Part shown: piece by piece, positions 1 through 6,990 of the stretch
Numbering within the stretch: the first letter of the stretch is position 1
How the letters are laid out: each line of letters opens with the position of its first letter
Assembly: GCA_904393835.1 (NCBI GenBank)
Contig: CAJFNC010000001.1
Coordinates: 62,001-126,000, forward strand
Direction: 5' to 3'
DNA: 64,000 bases
DNA from: an uncultured Ruminococcus sp.
Lineage (GTDB): Bacteria; Bacillota; Clostridia; Oscillospirales; Acutalibacteraceae
Notes under the pieces: generated by a model
Databases searched by the model: none
What the model saw: the letters and a program-made list of their open reading frames with translations, nothing else
Told to the model about the DNA's origin: nothing
Translations under genes and position numbers: made by a program

Positions 1-83
1 AAAAATTACCTTTTTATTATAAAACTTTTTTGCCGGTATTTCAATATAAAACAATGTATGTTATAATTTTTATATATAATTTA

Positions 84-117
84 TAATTTGCAGCGCAATG
101 CGATGCTTGCTTTGAAA
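84..117 (+). repeat. Copy 1 of a dispersed intergenic repeat
   Basis: The core aatttgcagcgcaatgcgat, followed by gcttgctttgaaaa, recurs with few changes at 32699-32750 and, inverted, at 43221-43277. All three copies lie in intergenic DNA. This copy is upstream of the response-regulator gene. Function unknown. Confidence 0.6.
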
Positions 118-158
118 AGTTAAGATAGTTTTTTAAAAATCAACATAAATTTATCACA

Positions 159-187
159 TTGCGCCTGTAATATTTAATGTATATAGA
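159..187 (+). promoter_or_regulatory. Candidate promoter of the two-component operon
   Basis: A -35-like TTGCGC at 159-164 lies 17 bases before a -10-like TATAGA at 182-187, giving a start near 194 and a leader of about 35 bases before the SD sequence ggagg. The -35 match is moderate, so this is a candidate only. Confidence 0.4.
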
Positions 188-228
188 TACAAACGCAAAA
201 TGCTTAAAAGGGGATAAGGAGGATATTT

Positions 229-912
229 ATGAGCAGATTACTTGTTGTTGACGATGAATTCAGAATAAGGCAGATTATACGCAAATATGCCGAGTTTGAG
301 GGCTATACTGTTGAGGAAGCAGTTGACGGTATGCAGGCAATTGAAATTTGTAAAAAGGAGGATTTTGACCTTATTATTATGGACGTTATGATGCCGGAGC
401 TTGACGGCTTTTCGGCTTGCCGTGAAATAAGAAAATTTAAACAGACCCCAATCATTATGCTGTCGGCAAGGGGCGAGGAGTACGATAAGATTCACGGCTT
501 TGAGCTCGGCAGCGACGATTACGTTGTAAAGCCGTTTTCGCCGAAGGAACTTATGATGAGAGTAAACGCCGTAATAAAGCGTTCTCAGGGAGGCGATAAG
601 TCAGAGGAACACAAAAAGGATATTTTTACATACAAGGGTTTATCAGTGGACTTTTCCGCAAGAATTGTCACGATTGACGGAAAAAGAATTGATATGACGC
701 CTAAAGAGTATGAACTGTTCTTTTATATGGTAAAGAATAAAGGACTTGCGCTCACCCGCGAAAAGCTAATAAGCGAAGTTTGGGGATACGACTTTTTCGG
801 CGACGAAAGAACACTTGACACGCACATCAAGCTTTTAAGAAAAAGCTTGGGTGAATACAGCAAATGTATAGTAACTTTGCGGGGGGTTGGATACCGATTT
901 GAAACACTTTAG
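229..912 (+). CDS. OmpR/PhoB-family response regulator
   Basis: This is a DNA-binding response regulator, activated by phosphotransfer from the histidine kinase encoded immediately downstream. The receiver domain fills about residues 1-120, with acidic pocket D8-D9, phospho-acceptor D52 (in IIMDVMMP) and the conserved lysine of VVKPF. The C-terminal winged helix (about 130-225) ends in the typical RGVGYRFE. The 227-aa length is normal for the family. The ATG follows a strong SD (ataaggagg). The 3' end overlaps the kinase start, so the two are translationally coupled. The stimulus cannot be read from sequence; a WalR- or PhoP-like envelope role is possible but unproven. Confidence 0.95.
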   Translation: MSRLLVVDDEFRIRQIIRKYAEFEGYTVEEAVDGMQAIEICKKEDFDLIIMDVMMPELDGFSACREIRKFKQTPIIMLSARGEEYDKIHGFELGSDDYVVKPFSPKELMMRVNAVIKRSQGGDKSEEHKKDIFTYKGLSVDFSARIVTIDGKRIDMTPKEYELFFYMVKNKGLALTREKLISEVWGYDFFGDERTLDTHIKLLRKSLGEYSKCIVTLRGVGYRFETL

Positions 913-2485
913 TAACAAATTACCGCTTCATTTCAAGCTGTTGTGCTACTTTCTCGCGTTCGGAACAATAATTTTGGTGCTTTTGTGGATTTTTCAGAAT
1001 TTTTTTCTGGAGTCTTTTTACACCGCGACAAAGTCCTCTCAGGTGGAGAAAAACGCCGCGATTATTTCTAAATCCATTAAGGAAAACAAAAATGTGCAGG
1101 GAACTATCGAAAATGTTGCAAGCTATAATTCGCTTTCCGTATATGTTTATAATTCTACCTCGCTTTTTGAACTTATGTATGACTGCGAATACGACAGCCC
1201 GGTAACGGCGCTCAAGCTTGAATACCACGACGTGTATAATTACTATAAAGAGGCGTCCGACAACGGCGGAAATTATATGTGCATCACCAGCAATCGCAGC
1301 GAAAACATAGCCCGTGAAAAGCTCAATAATATTTTCAAGTCGTATGCTTCTCCCGACACCCCGCAGGCTGAAATTCATTATAACAGCAAAGACGACAGCT
1401 GGGGGCAAAATATGGTTTATGCCGATATAATCACGCTGGAGGACGGAAGCGAATGTTTTTTGATAGTAACTTCATCAATTACTCCGCTGAGCAATACGGT
1501 TGAGATTATAAAAGATCAGATGGTTATTGTGTCCGTGGTTTTTGTTCTGCTCGCGATTTTCTTCTCAATTTTGGCAAGCCGCCGCATTGCGAGGCCGATT
1601 TCAAAGACGAACGATTCGGCAAAAGAGCTTGCAAAAAAGAACTATGACGTTGAATTTAACGCAAAGGGCTACCTTGAAGTAGAGGAACTCAACGACACGC
1701 TTAACTACGCGAAAACTGAGCTCGCCGCCACCGAAAAGCTTCAGCGCGAGCTGATTGCAAATATTTCGCACGACCTGCGTACGCCGCTTACCATGATTAC
1801 GGGCTACGGCGAGGTAATGCGCGATTTGCCCGGTGAAAACACGCCCGAAAATATTCAGATAATCATTGACGAGGCGACGCGACTTTCAAGTCTTGTAAAT
1901 GACCTGCTTGACCTTTCAAAGCTTCAGTCGGGCGCCGTTCAGCCGCAAAAATCACGCTTCTGCATTACCGACAGCATAAATGAAATCTTTGAGAGATACT
2001 CAAAGCTAAAGGAGCAGGACGGTTACAACATAATCTTTGAAAGTGATGAAAACGTCTATGTCTATGCCGACGAGCTCAAGATTTCGCAGGTTCTCTACAA
2101 CCTCATCAACAACGCGATTAACCATTCGGGCGACGACAAAACGGTTATCGTAACCCAGAAAGTTGTTGACAAAAAGGTGTTAATTGAGGTTACCGACCAC
2201 GGCGAAGGTATTCCCGCCGACAAGCTGCAGTATATCTGGGACAGATACTACAAGGTTGACAAGGAACACAAGCGAGGCGTTATCGGCACGGGACTCGGAC
2301 TTTCAATAGTAAAGGGTATTCTTGATTCTCACAACGCGCGCTACGGCGTAAGGAGTACCCTCGGCGTTGGAAGCACTTTTTGGTTTGAGCTTGAGGCAGT
2401 TGCCGTCAAGAAAAAGCCAAAGAACAGATTTTCAAAGTACAGAAAAAATAACGCTGACGACGAAAAGCCGAACGAAGAAACGTAA
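899..2485 (+). CDS. Membrane sensor histidine kinase
   Basis: This HAMP-type sensor kinase is the partner of the preceding regulator. An N-terminal membrane segment (about residues 12-30) is followed by an extracytoplasmic region of about 170 residues and a second membrane segment (MVIVSVVFVLLAIFF). Then come HAMP, a DHp helix with the phospho-accepting His in NISHDLRTPLTM, and an ATPase domain with N-box NLINNAINHSG, G1 DHGEGIP and G2 GTGLGLSIVKG. No PAS domain is seen. No ATG exists at the start: TTG at 899 has ggggg about 12 bases upstream, while TTG at 887 is in frame but abuts that SD. The gene overlaps the regulator by 14 bases. The extracytoplasmic domain is not one I recognise. Confidence 0.93.
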   Translation: MKHFSNKLPLHFKLLCYFLAFGTIILVLLWIFQNFFLESFYTATKSSQVEKNAAIISKSIKENKNVQGTIENVASYNSLSVYVYNSTSLFELMYDCEYDSPVTALKLEYHDVYNYYKEASDNGGNYMCITSNRSENIAREKLNNIFKSYASPDTPQAEIHYNSKDDSWGQNMVYADIITLEDGSECFLIVTSSITPLSNTVEIIKDQMVIVSVVFVLLAIFFSILASRRIARPISKTNDSAKELAKKNYDVEFNAKGYLEVEELNDTLNYAKTELAATEKLQRELIANISHDLRTPLTMITGYGEVMRDLPGENTPENIQIIIDEATRLSSLVNDLLDLSKLQSGAVQPQKSRFCITDSINEIFERYSKLKEQDGYNIIFESDENVYVYADELKISQVLYNLINNAINHSGDDKTVIVTQKVVDKKVLIEVTDHGEGIPADKLQYIWDRYYKVDKEHKRGVIGTGLGLSIVKGILDSHNARYGVRSTLGVGSTFWFELEAVAVKKKPKNRFSKYRKNNADDEKPNEET

Positions 2486-2491
2486 ATAAAT

Positions 2492-2526
2492 AAACGGACG
2501 TAGGTGTAATATCCGACGTCCGTTTT
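2492..2526 (+). terminator. Intrinsic terminator of the two-component operon
   Basis: A perfect 10-bp stem (aaacggacgt / acgtccgttt) ends in a short T-run just after the kinase stop. It may also serve the convergent gene on the other strand. Confidence 0.8.
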
Positions 2527-2540
2527 ACTGTTTTGTTATA

Positions 2541-3287
2541 CTATATATGTAAAAAGAAAAACCGCTCCCGCAAGTGTATTGGTTGGTGCGCCATATATAT
2601 GACCAGCGAATGACGTCCGATAAAGTCAATAAACGGGATTTTTAGGTAAAGATATTTTTGTAAATTCCGATTTTCTATTATATGATACAGGCAGTAGCCG
2701 AAGATGAATACAAAAATAAACGGGATAATCGGAAAATAATCAGCGGAAAAGAAATACTTTGACGGGAATCCGAGATATGCCAAAAAGTCGGTTTGATACA
2801 GAAAATCGGGAAGCTGAAAAATCCTCAGCTGCATTAATCCAATATAGCCGTTGGGAACGCCGTACAAAATTATGAAAAGCAAAGCCGATGCAGCGGCGGC
2901 AATTTCCGGAGAGATTTTGTCAATATAAACACGAAGCGGCTGAATAATCAGTATGGCGCAGCCTAAAAAATTGAGTATGCCAAAGTGAATTTGCGCCGAC
3001 GGTACAGCTAACGTAGTTACGGCTGTGATTAAAAAGCCGAGCAGATTCAGCACAATACCGTTGCGTAAAGCGTGATGTGAAAAATTAAGCGATATGCCTG
3101 AAATTATCATAAAAGCTGTGCAAATAAAAAGCTGCCACACGTCAATCACCGTATCGTTAATTGTAAAACCCAGCCTAAAAAGCTCGGCAACGTCAAAGTA
3201 CAGGTGAAAGAGCACCATATTTATAATTGCAAACCCTCTTACGGAATCAATCAGCGAATAGCGCTGTTTTGCATGAACTGTCTGCAT
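2541..3287 (-). CDS. DUF1624-type membrane acyltransferase-like protein
   Basis: This is a polytopic membrane protein of the family annotated heparan-alpha-glucosaminide N-acetyltransferase-like (DUF1624). The N-terminus reads RYSLIDSVRGFAIINMV, with the family's D-x-x-R-G-x-A and a His in the first helix (LFHLYFD). About six further hydrophobic segments follow, and the end contains GRHSLVIYMAHQP, the second conserved His motif. Length (248 aa) fits bacterial members. Bacterial substrates are unknown; acetyl transfer across the membrane is inference from the eukaryotic enzyme. It has its own consensus promoter and a leader of about 115 bases containing a hairpin. Confidence 0.8.
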   Translation of the reverse strand: MQTVHAKQRYSLIDSVRGFAIINMVLFHLYFDVAELFRLGFTINDTVIDVWQLFICTAFMIISGISLNFSHHALRNGIVLNLLGFLITAVTTLAVPSAQIHFGILNFLGCAILIIQPLRVYIDKISPEIAAAASALLFIILYGVPNGYIGLMQLRIFQLPDFLYQTDFLAYLGFPSKYFFSADYFPIIPFIFVFIFGYCLYHIIENRNLQKYLYLKIPFIDFIGRHSLVIYMAHQPIHLRERFFFLHI

Positions 3288-3344
3288 TAAAATACCTCAT
3301 TAATACCTTATTATGTTTTCGAAGCTTTGTTATATACAGAAAGA

Positions 3345-3367
3345 CGGGCGGATTGCTCCGCCCGCTT
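3345..3367 (-). terminator. GC-rich hairpin after the phosphohexomutase gene
   Basis: A stem of cgggcgg / ccgcccg with a 6-base loop is extended by aag/ctt past a single bulge. On the minus strand it follows the mutase gene and is also inside the leader of the next gene. The T-tract is weak (ttct), so it may be an attenuator-like hairpin instead of a true terminator. Confidence 0.45.
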
Positions 3368-3386
3368 CAGAAAAGACACACTAAAT

Positions 3387-3440
3387 ATTGTGGTAGAATA
3401 TTAACTAATTCTATTATACCACAATTTATTGGGTTGTCAA
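3387..3440 (-). promoter_or_regulatory. Consensus promoter with flanking 9-bp inverted repeat
   Basis: On the minus strand TTGACA (3440-3435) and TATAAT (3418-3413) are separated by 16 bases; both hexamers are perfect. The inverted repeat attgtggta / taccacaat (3387-3395 and 3417-3425) straddles the -10 and the predicted start, a good position for a repressor. It drives the DUF1624 gene. Confidence 0.7.
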
Positions 3441-3477
3441 CCTGTATATTGTGTCAAAATTCAATCTAAAAATATGT

Positions 3478-4983
3478 TTATTTTAACTCAAGTCCCGATG
3501 TGGTCTTTAAAAATTCATAAAGTTTGCCGTAAATTATGTCAACTCCGCCCTTGCTGTCGCTTTCGATATTGAGCGGCATAATCGGGTCGTGCACCGACAG
3601 CCTGAGCAAAAACCAGCCGTCGCCGTTTTCTTTATTAAATGAAACGCGGATACCCTCGCGGTTGTCGTCGGCAACCTGCCAGCCGTCTTTTGCCTGAGCA
3701 TACTTTGTCAGCTCGTCAATGATTCTTTCACCGCAGGCTCTGAAATCTTTTTCGGTAATCTTAAAGCGTATCTCTCTGCTTTCAACCGGCTCTTTAAGTG
3801 CGGCTGTGAGCTCGTCAAGCTCCTTGCCCTGCTTCCTGAGCTGAGCGGCTTTGATTATGATTTTCGTGCAAAGGTAAGCGCCGTCGTCAAGAAAGTAGTT
3901 TTCTCTCATTGCGGCGTGACCCGAGGTTTCAATTGCCAGCGGACAGTTTATTCCCTTTGCATTCAGCTCAACTGCTTTGTCAATAACATTCTTGTAGCCT
4001 CTGCGGTAACGGTAGTGTTTGCCGCCGAGTGTGTTTTCGATAAAATCTTTAAGACCGCTTGATGTGATTGAGTCGGTAACAATTGTGCCGCCGTCGTTGC
4101 CCTCAAGCGCTATTGCGGCTGCAACCGCGACAAGGCGGTTGCGGTTTATTTCGTTGCCCTTTGAGTCAACTGCGCCGCCGCGGTCAACGTCCGTGTCAAA
4201 AATAACACCCAAATCGCTGCCCGATTCCTTTACGGCTTCGCAGATTGACGCCATGGCCGTTGCGTCCTCGGGGTTTGGAATATGATTGGGGAATGTGCCG
4301 TCGGGTTCAAGATAGCGACTGCCCGAGGTGTCTGCTCCGAGTACCTTCAGCACCTTGTCGGCATAAAATCCGCCTGCGCCGTTGCCTGCGTCAACCGCTA
4401 TTTTAAAACCCTTTAGCGGATGGTCATAGTCGTCGGCATTTACTTCCTTTTTAATTTTGTCGCAAAGTCTTTGTGCGTATTGGCTCATATAATCGGTTTC
4501 TGTAATTTTTCCGCCCTCGCAAACTTCGGGGTGCATATCATCCTGGGCATACTGCAAAATCTTCTCAATGTCGCTGCCCTCAAGTCCGCCCTCGCGCGTG
4601 AAGAACTTAAGTCCGTTTCGGTTAAAGGGATGATGGCTCGCGGTGAGCTGAAGAGCGCCGTCGCAGCCGAGGTCAACCGTCGTCATAAACATTGACGGGG
4701 TAGAGGCAAGTCCGCAGCAGATAACCTGAGCGCCGCAGTTTTCAAAACGCTTTGAGGTGATGTCCATAAGGTGAGGACCCGATATGCGGCTGTCACGGCC
4801 GACAGAAATTTTGAGTTCGCTTGGCTTTTTGCCGACCTTGTCGGAAAGCCAAAGCACAAAGCCATCCGCCATTGCGGCGACAACGTCGTCGGTAAGGTTT
4901 ACGTTCTGACCCTTGACGCTCTCGCTTGCAACGCCTCTTATATCGGTGCCGCTTTTGAATTGCTTATAAAAATCGTTTAGCAT
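3478..4983 (-). CDS. Phosphoglucomutase/phosphomannomutase
   Basis: This alpha-D-phosphohexomutase interconverts sugar 1- and 6-phosphates, supplying glucose-1-P or mannose-1-P for nucleotide sugars and glycogen. It carries the phosphoserine loop TASHHPFNRNGLKF (Ser116), the metal-binding loop DTDVDRGGAVD, the sugar-binding loop ETSGHAAMRENY and a C-terminal phosphate-binding region (NREGIRVSF). At 501 aa it is full length. ATG follows gaaaggacgtgc. Whether glucose or mannose is preferred cannot be decided here. It stands alone, and the downstream gene has its own promoter. Confidence 0.93.
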   Translation of the reverse strand: MLNDFYKQFKSGTDIRGVASESVKGQNVNLTDDVVAAMADGFVLWLSDKVGKKPSELKISVGRDSRISGPHLMDITSKRFENCGAQVICCGLASTPSMFMTTVDLGCDGALQLTASHHPFNRNGLKFFTREGGLEGSDIEKILQYAQDDMHPEVCEGGKITETDYMSQYAQRLCDKIKKEVNADDYDHPLKGFKIAVDAGNGAGGFYADKVLKVLGADTSGSRYLEPDGTFPNHIPNPEDATAMASICEAVKESGSDLGVIFDTDVDRGGAVDSKGNEINRNRLVAVAAAIALEGNDGGTIVTDSITSSGLKDFIENTLGGKHYRYRRGYKNVIDKAVELNAKGINCPLAIETSGHAAMRENYFLDDGAYLCTKIIIKAAQLRKQGKELDELTAALKEPVESREIRFKITEKDFRACGERIIDELTKYAQAKDGWQVADDNREGIRVSFNKENGDGWFLLRLSVHDPIMPLNIESDSKGGVDIIYGKLYEFLKTTSGLELK

Positions 4984-5260
4984 TTAAGCACGTCCTTTCG
5001 GTGTGTTATTTTACTGATATTATACTGCAAAGAGCGCAAAATCTCAATACAGGAAAATTTTAACTTTGTAGGAATGATGATTATTTTAATGCTTTAAAAG
5101 AAATAAGTTGTATATTTTGAACAAACAAGAATTCATTTATTTTCGTTTTGTAAATTCTTTAAAAGTATTATATGTGCAAATTGCATATATTACAAGGCTT
5201 TATATTAGTCAAAATTGACACATAAAAGGGAAAACGCACAAAAATAAATCAATAAAATTG
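4984..5260. other. AT-rich intergenic DNA between divergent genes
   Basis: This stretch separates the mutase start from the promoter of the 88-aa protein gene. I see no open frame, tRNA or strong hairpin in it. Confidence 0.6.
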
Positions 5261-5288
5261 TTGACTTTTTTAAAAACTTGAATATAAT
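5261..5288 (+). promoter_or_regulatory. Promoter of the 88-aa protein gene
   Basis: TTGACT at 5261-5266 and TATAAT at 5283-5288 are spaced by 16 bases. The predicted start near 5295 gives a 170-base leader. Confidence 0.75.
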
Positions 5289-5295
5289 AATAATT

Positions 5296-5465
5296 GTCAA
5301 GTAAATAGTCCGCTTGACTATCGGCTGATTTCCAATTAGCCTTACTCGAGTAAAACAAAAGTTGATTATCTAAAAAGTCGATATATAATCATGATTTGCC
5401 AAATGGTAAATGGCGCACGAAAATTCACAAAAACTTTTTTTCAAGAATTGAAGGAGGAAACATTT
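5296..5465 (+). other. Structured 5' leader
   Basis: The leader opens with gtcaag / cttgac (5296-5301 and 5313-5318). Next is a 7-bp hairpin ggctgat / attagcc (5323-5329 and 5335-5341, one G-U pair) and later a gcca/tggc pairing near 5400. It is unusually long for a single small gene. It matches no riboswitch that I recognise. Confidence 0.4.
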
Positions 5466-5732
5466 ATGACACCAATTCTTAACTTACACAACATTGATGT
5501 AACTGAGTTCCTCGCCGTGCTCGATACCTGCGAGGGCAACGTATATCTCGTTACAAAAGAAGGCGACAGATTGAATCTTCGCTCAAAGCTCTGCCAGCTC
5601 GTTGGCCTTACAAAGCTCATTGAAGGTGGTAAGATTGCCGAGGCAAGCATCATCTGTGAAAACAAAAATGACGAGAGCAAACTTTTCAGATTTAACTTCT
5701 TCGGCGACACCGGTAATGCAAAAGTAGGTTAA
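5466..5732 (+). CDS. Small conserved-looking protein of unknown function
   Basis: The product is an 88-aa cytoplasmic protein without membrane segment or cysteine cluster (one Cys pair is far apart). The start is ATG 5466, because a strong SD (gaaggagg) sits 8 bases upstream; an in-frame ATG at 5391 lacks one. It begins with TPILNLHNIDVTEFLAVLDT and continues with an alternating hydrophobic pattern, suggesting a compact alpha/beta fold. I have only a weak memory of similar short proteins in Clostridia, sometimes annotated as polyA polymerase without good reason. The strong promoter, long leader and strong terminator suggest an abundant, regulated product. Confidence 0.75.
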   Translation: MTPILNLHNIDVTEFLAVLDTCEGNVYLVTKEGDRLNLRSKLCQLVGLTKLIEGGKIAEASIICENKNDESKLFRFNFFGDTGNAKVG

Positions 5733-5785
5733 TCTGAAGTCTTAACTTAAAATCTACGTTTTTCACGTTAATTTCAAAACTTCTA

Positions 5786-5822
5786 AATCCAAGGACGACC
5801 GCTTTGGAGCGGTCGTTTTTGG
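5786..5822 (+). terminator. Strong intrinsic terminator
   Basis: A perfect 9-bp stem acgaccgct / agcggtcgt (5795-5803 and 5808-5816) has loop ttgg and a T-run. Outer bases aaatcc / ggattt can extend it. Confidence 0.9.
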
Positions 5823-5981
5823 ATTTTTATTTTTTACGTAAAATAAAAAACATATAACGGCTGAGTTTTACGCCGCGTTTGCAAATATTAAATATTCCTT
5901 TGAAATGTATATTTTCAGATTGCAATATTGCCTGAAATGCTCGGCGCAACCGGTGGTTGCCAAATTGAAAACTGAAATGTA

Positions 5982-6011
5982 TTGCCAAAAACAGCGGTTG
6001 CGGGTTATAAT
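5982..6011 (+). promoter_or_regulatory. Candidate promoter of the XRE regulator gene
   Basis: TTGCCA (5982-5987) and TATAAT (6006-6011) are spaced by 18 bases, 34 bases before the ATG. Confidence 0.55.
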
Positions 6012-6044
6012 CAAATCAAACAATCCAAAGAGGAGGGCATTTAA

Positions 6045-6917
6045 ATGAACATTGAGACAGCAAACAGATTATTACAATACAGAAAAAAACATAACCTCAG
6101 TCAGGAGGAGCTTGCGTCTAAAATAGGAGTAAGCCGACAGGCAATTTCAAAATGGGAGCGTGCCGAGGCTTCTCCCGACACGGATAACCTTATTTTGCTT
6201 GCCGAGATATACTCGGTTACTCTCGATGAGCTTTTAAAAGGGAAAAAAGAAACTGAGGTGTCTGACGAAAAACCTCACAGTGACACAGCGGGTGCAAATA
6301 ATAAAAACGGCAGCGATGACGATTCCGATACTGATGATGCTGATAATAAAGTAAGATACGAAAAGTCAGATAAGGTGAGTTTTAAAAACGGTATTCACAT
6401 TGACTCCGATAACGGCGACAGTGTGCATATAAATTTTAAGGACGGCATTCACGTACAAAGTAAGGACGGGGATAAGGTGGATGTGGGTTGGAGCGGCGTT
6501 CACGTTGAAGAAGATGGCAAAAAGCGTGTTTACACCGATGAAAACGGAAACGTTATGGTTGATAAAAAATTAAACAACAAGCGCAAAAACGTAAAAAACA
6601 AGTGGCAAAAGTTCCCGTTTTTTGTAATTGCATTAATAGCGTTTTTATGGTGGGGTATAAGCGGAGTATTCTTTGGCTGGGCGCTCAGCTGGATTGTGCT
6701 GCTCACAATTCCGCTTTATTATACGCTTGTTGACGCCGTATTTGAGCGCAAGCCAAGTCATTTTGCGTATCCGGTTCTTGTTGTTATCGCATATATTATG
6801 TTTGGATACCTGAATATATGCGGCGGCTGGGCGTTTGGCTGGTTTGTATTCTTGACAATTCCTGTATATTATTGGATTTGCGCTGTGTACGGAGACAATG
6901 GTGAAGATAATAATTGA
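6045..6917 (+). CDS. Membrane-anchored XRE-family regulator
   Basis: An N-terminal XRE helix-turn-helix (residues 7-62, SQEELASKIGVSRQAISKWE) is followed by an acidic linker (about 65-105). A mid-region then has three related beta-like units: KNGIHIDSDNGD, KDGIHVQSKDGD and WSGVHVEEDGK. The C-terminus has four hydrophobic segments in two similar halves (FFGWALSWIVLLTIPLYY and WAFGWFVFLTIPVYYW). Such HTH-membrane proteins are common in Clostridia and are thought to sense envelope or small-molecule signals, but no target is evident here. SD gaggaggg precedes the ATG. It is monocistronic, with a bidirectional terminator after it. Confidence 0.88.
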   Translation: MNIETANRLLQYRKKHNLSQEELASKIGVSRQAISKWERAEASPDTDNLILLAEIYSVTLDELLKGKKETEVSDEKPHSDTAGANNKNGSDDDSDTDDADNKVRYEKSDKVSFKNGIHIDSDNGDSVHINFKDGIHVQSKDGDKVDVGWSGVHVEEDGKKRVYTDENGNVMVDKKLNNKRKNVKNKWQKFPFFVIALIAFLWWGISGVFFGWALSWIVLLTIPLYYTLVDAVFERKPSHFAYPVLVVIAYIMFGYLNICGGWAFGWFVFLTIPVYYWICAVYGDNGEDNN

Positions 6918-6952
6918 TTTTCAAAACCGAAATTTTTAAAATAAGCGAACAA

Positions 6953-6990
6953 AAACGCCTGTCAGCTGTAAAACCGACAGGCGTTTGCTT
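6953..6990. terminator. Bidirectional terminator between convergent genes
   Basis: A perfect 11-bp stem aaacgcctgtc / gacaggcgttt (6953-6963 and 6976-6986) is flanked by A- and T-rich ends, so it serves both the XRE gene and the GH31 gene. Confidence 0.85.
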
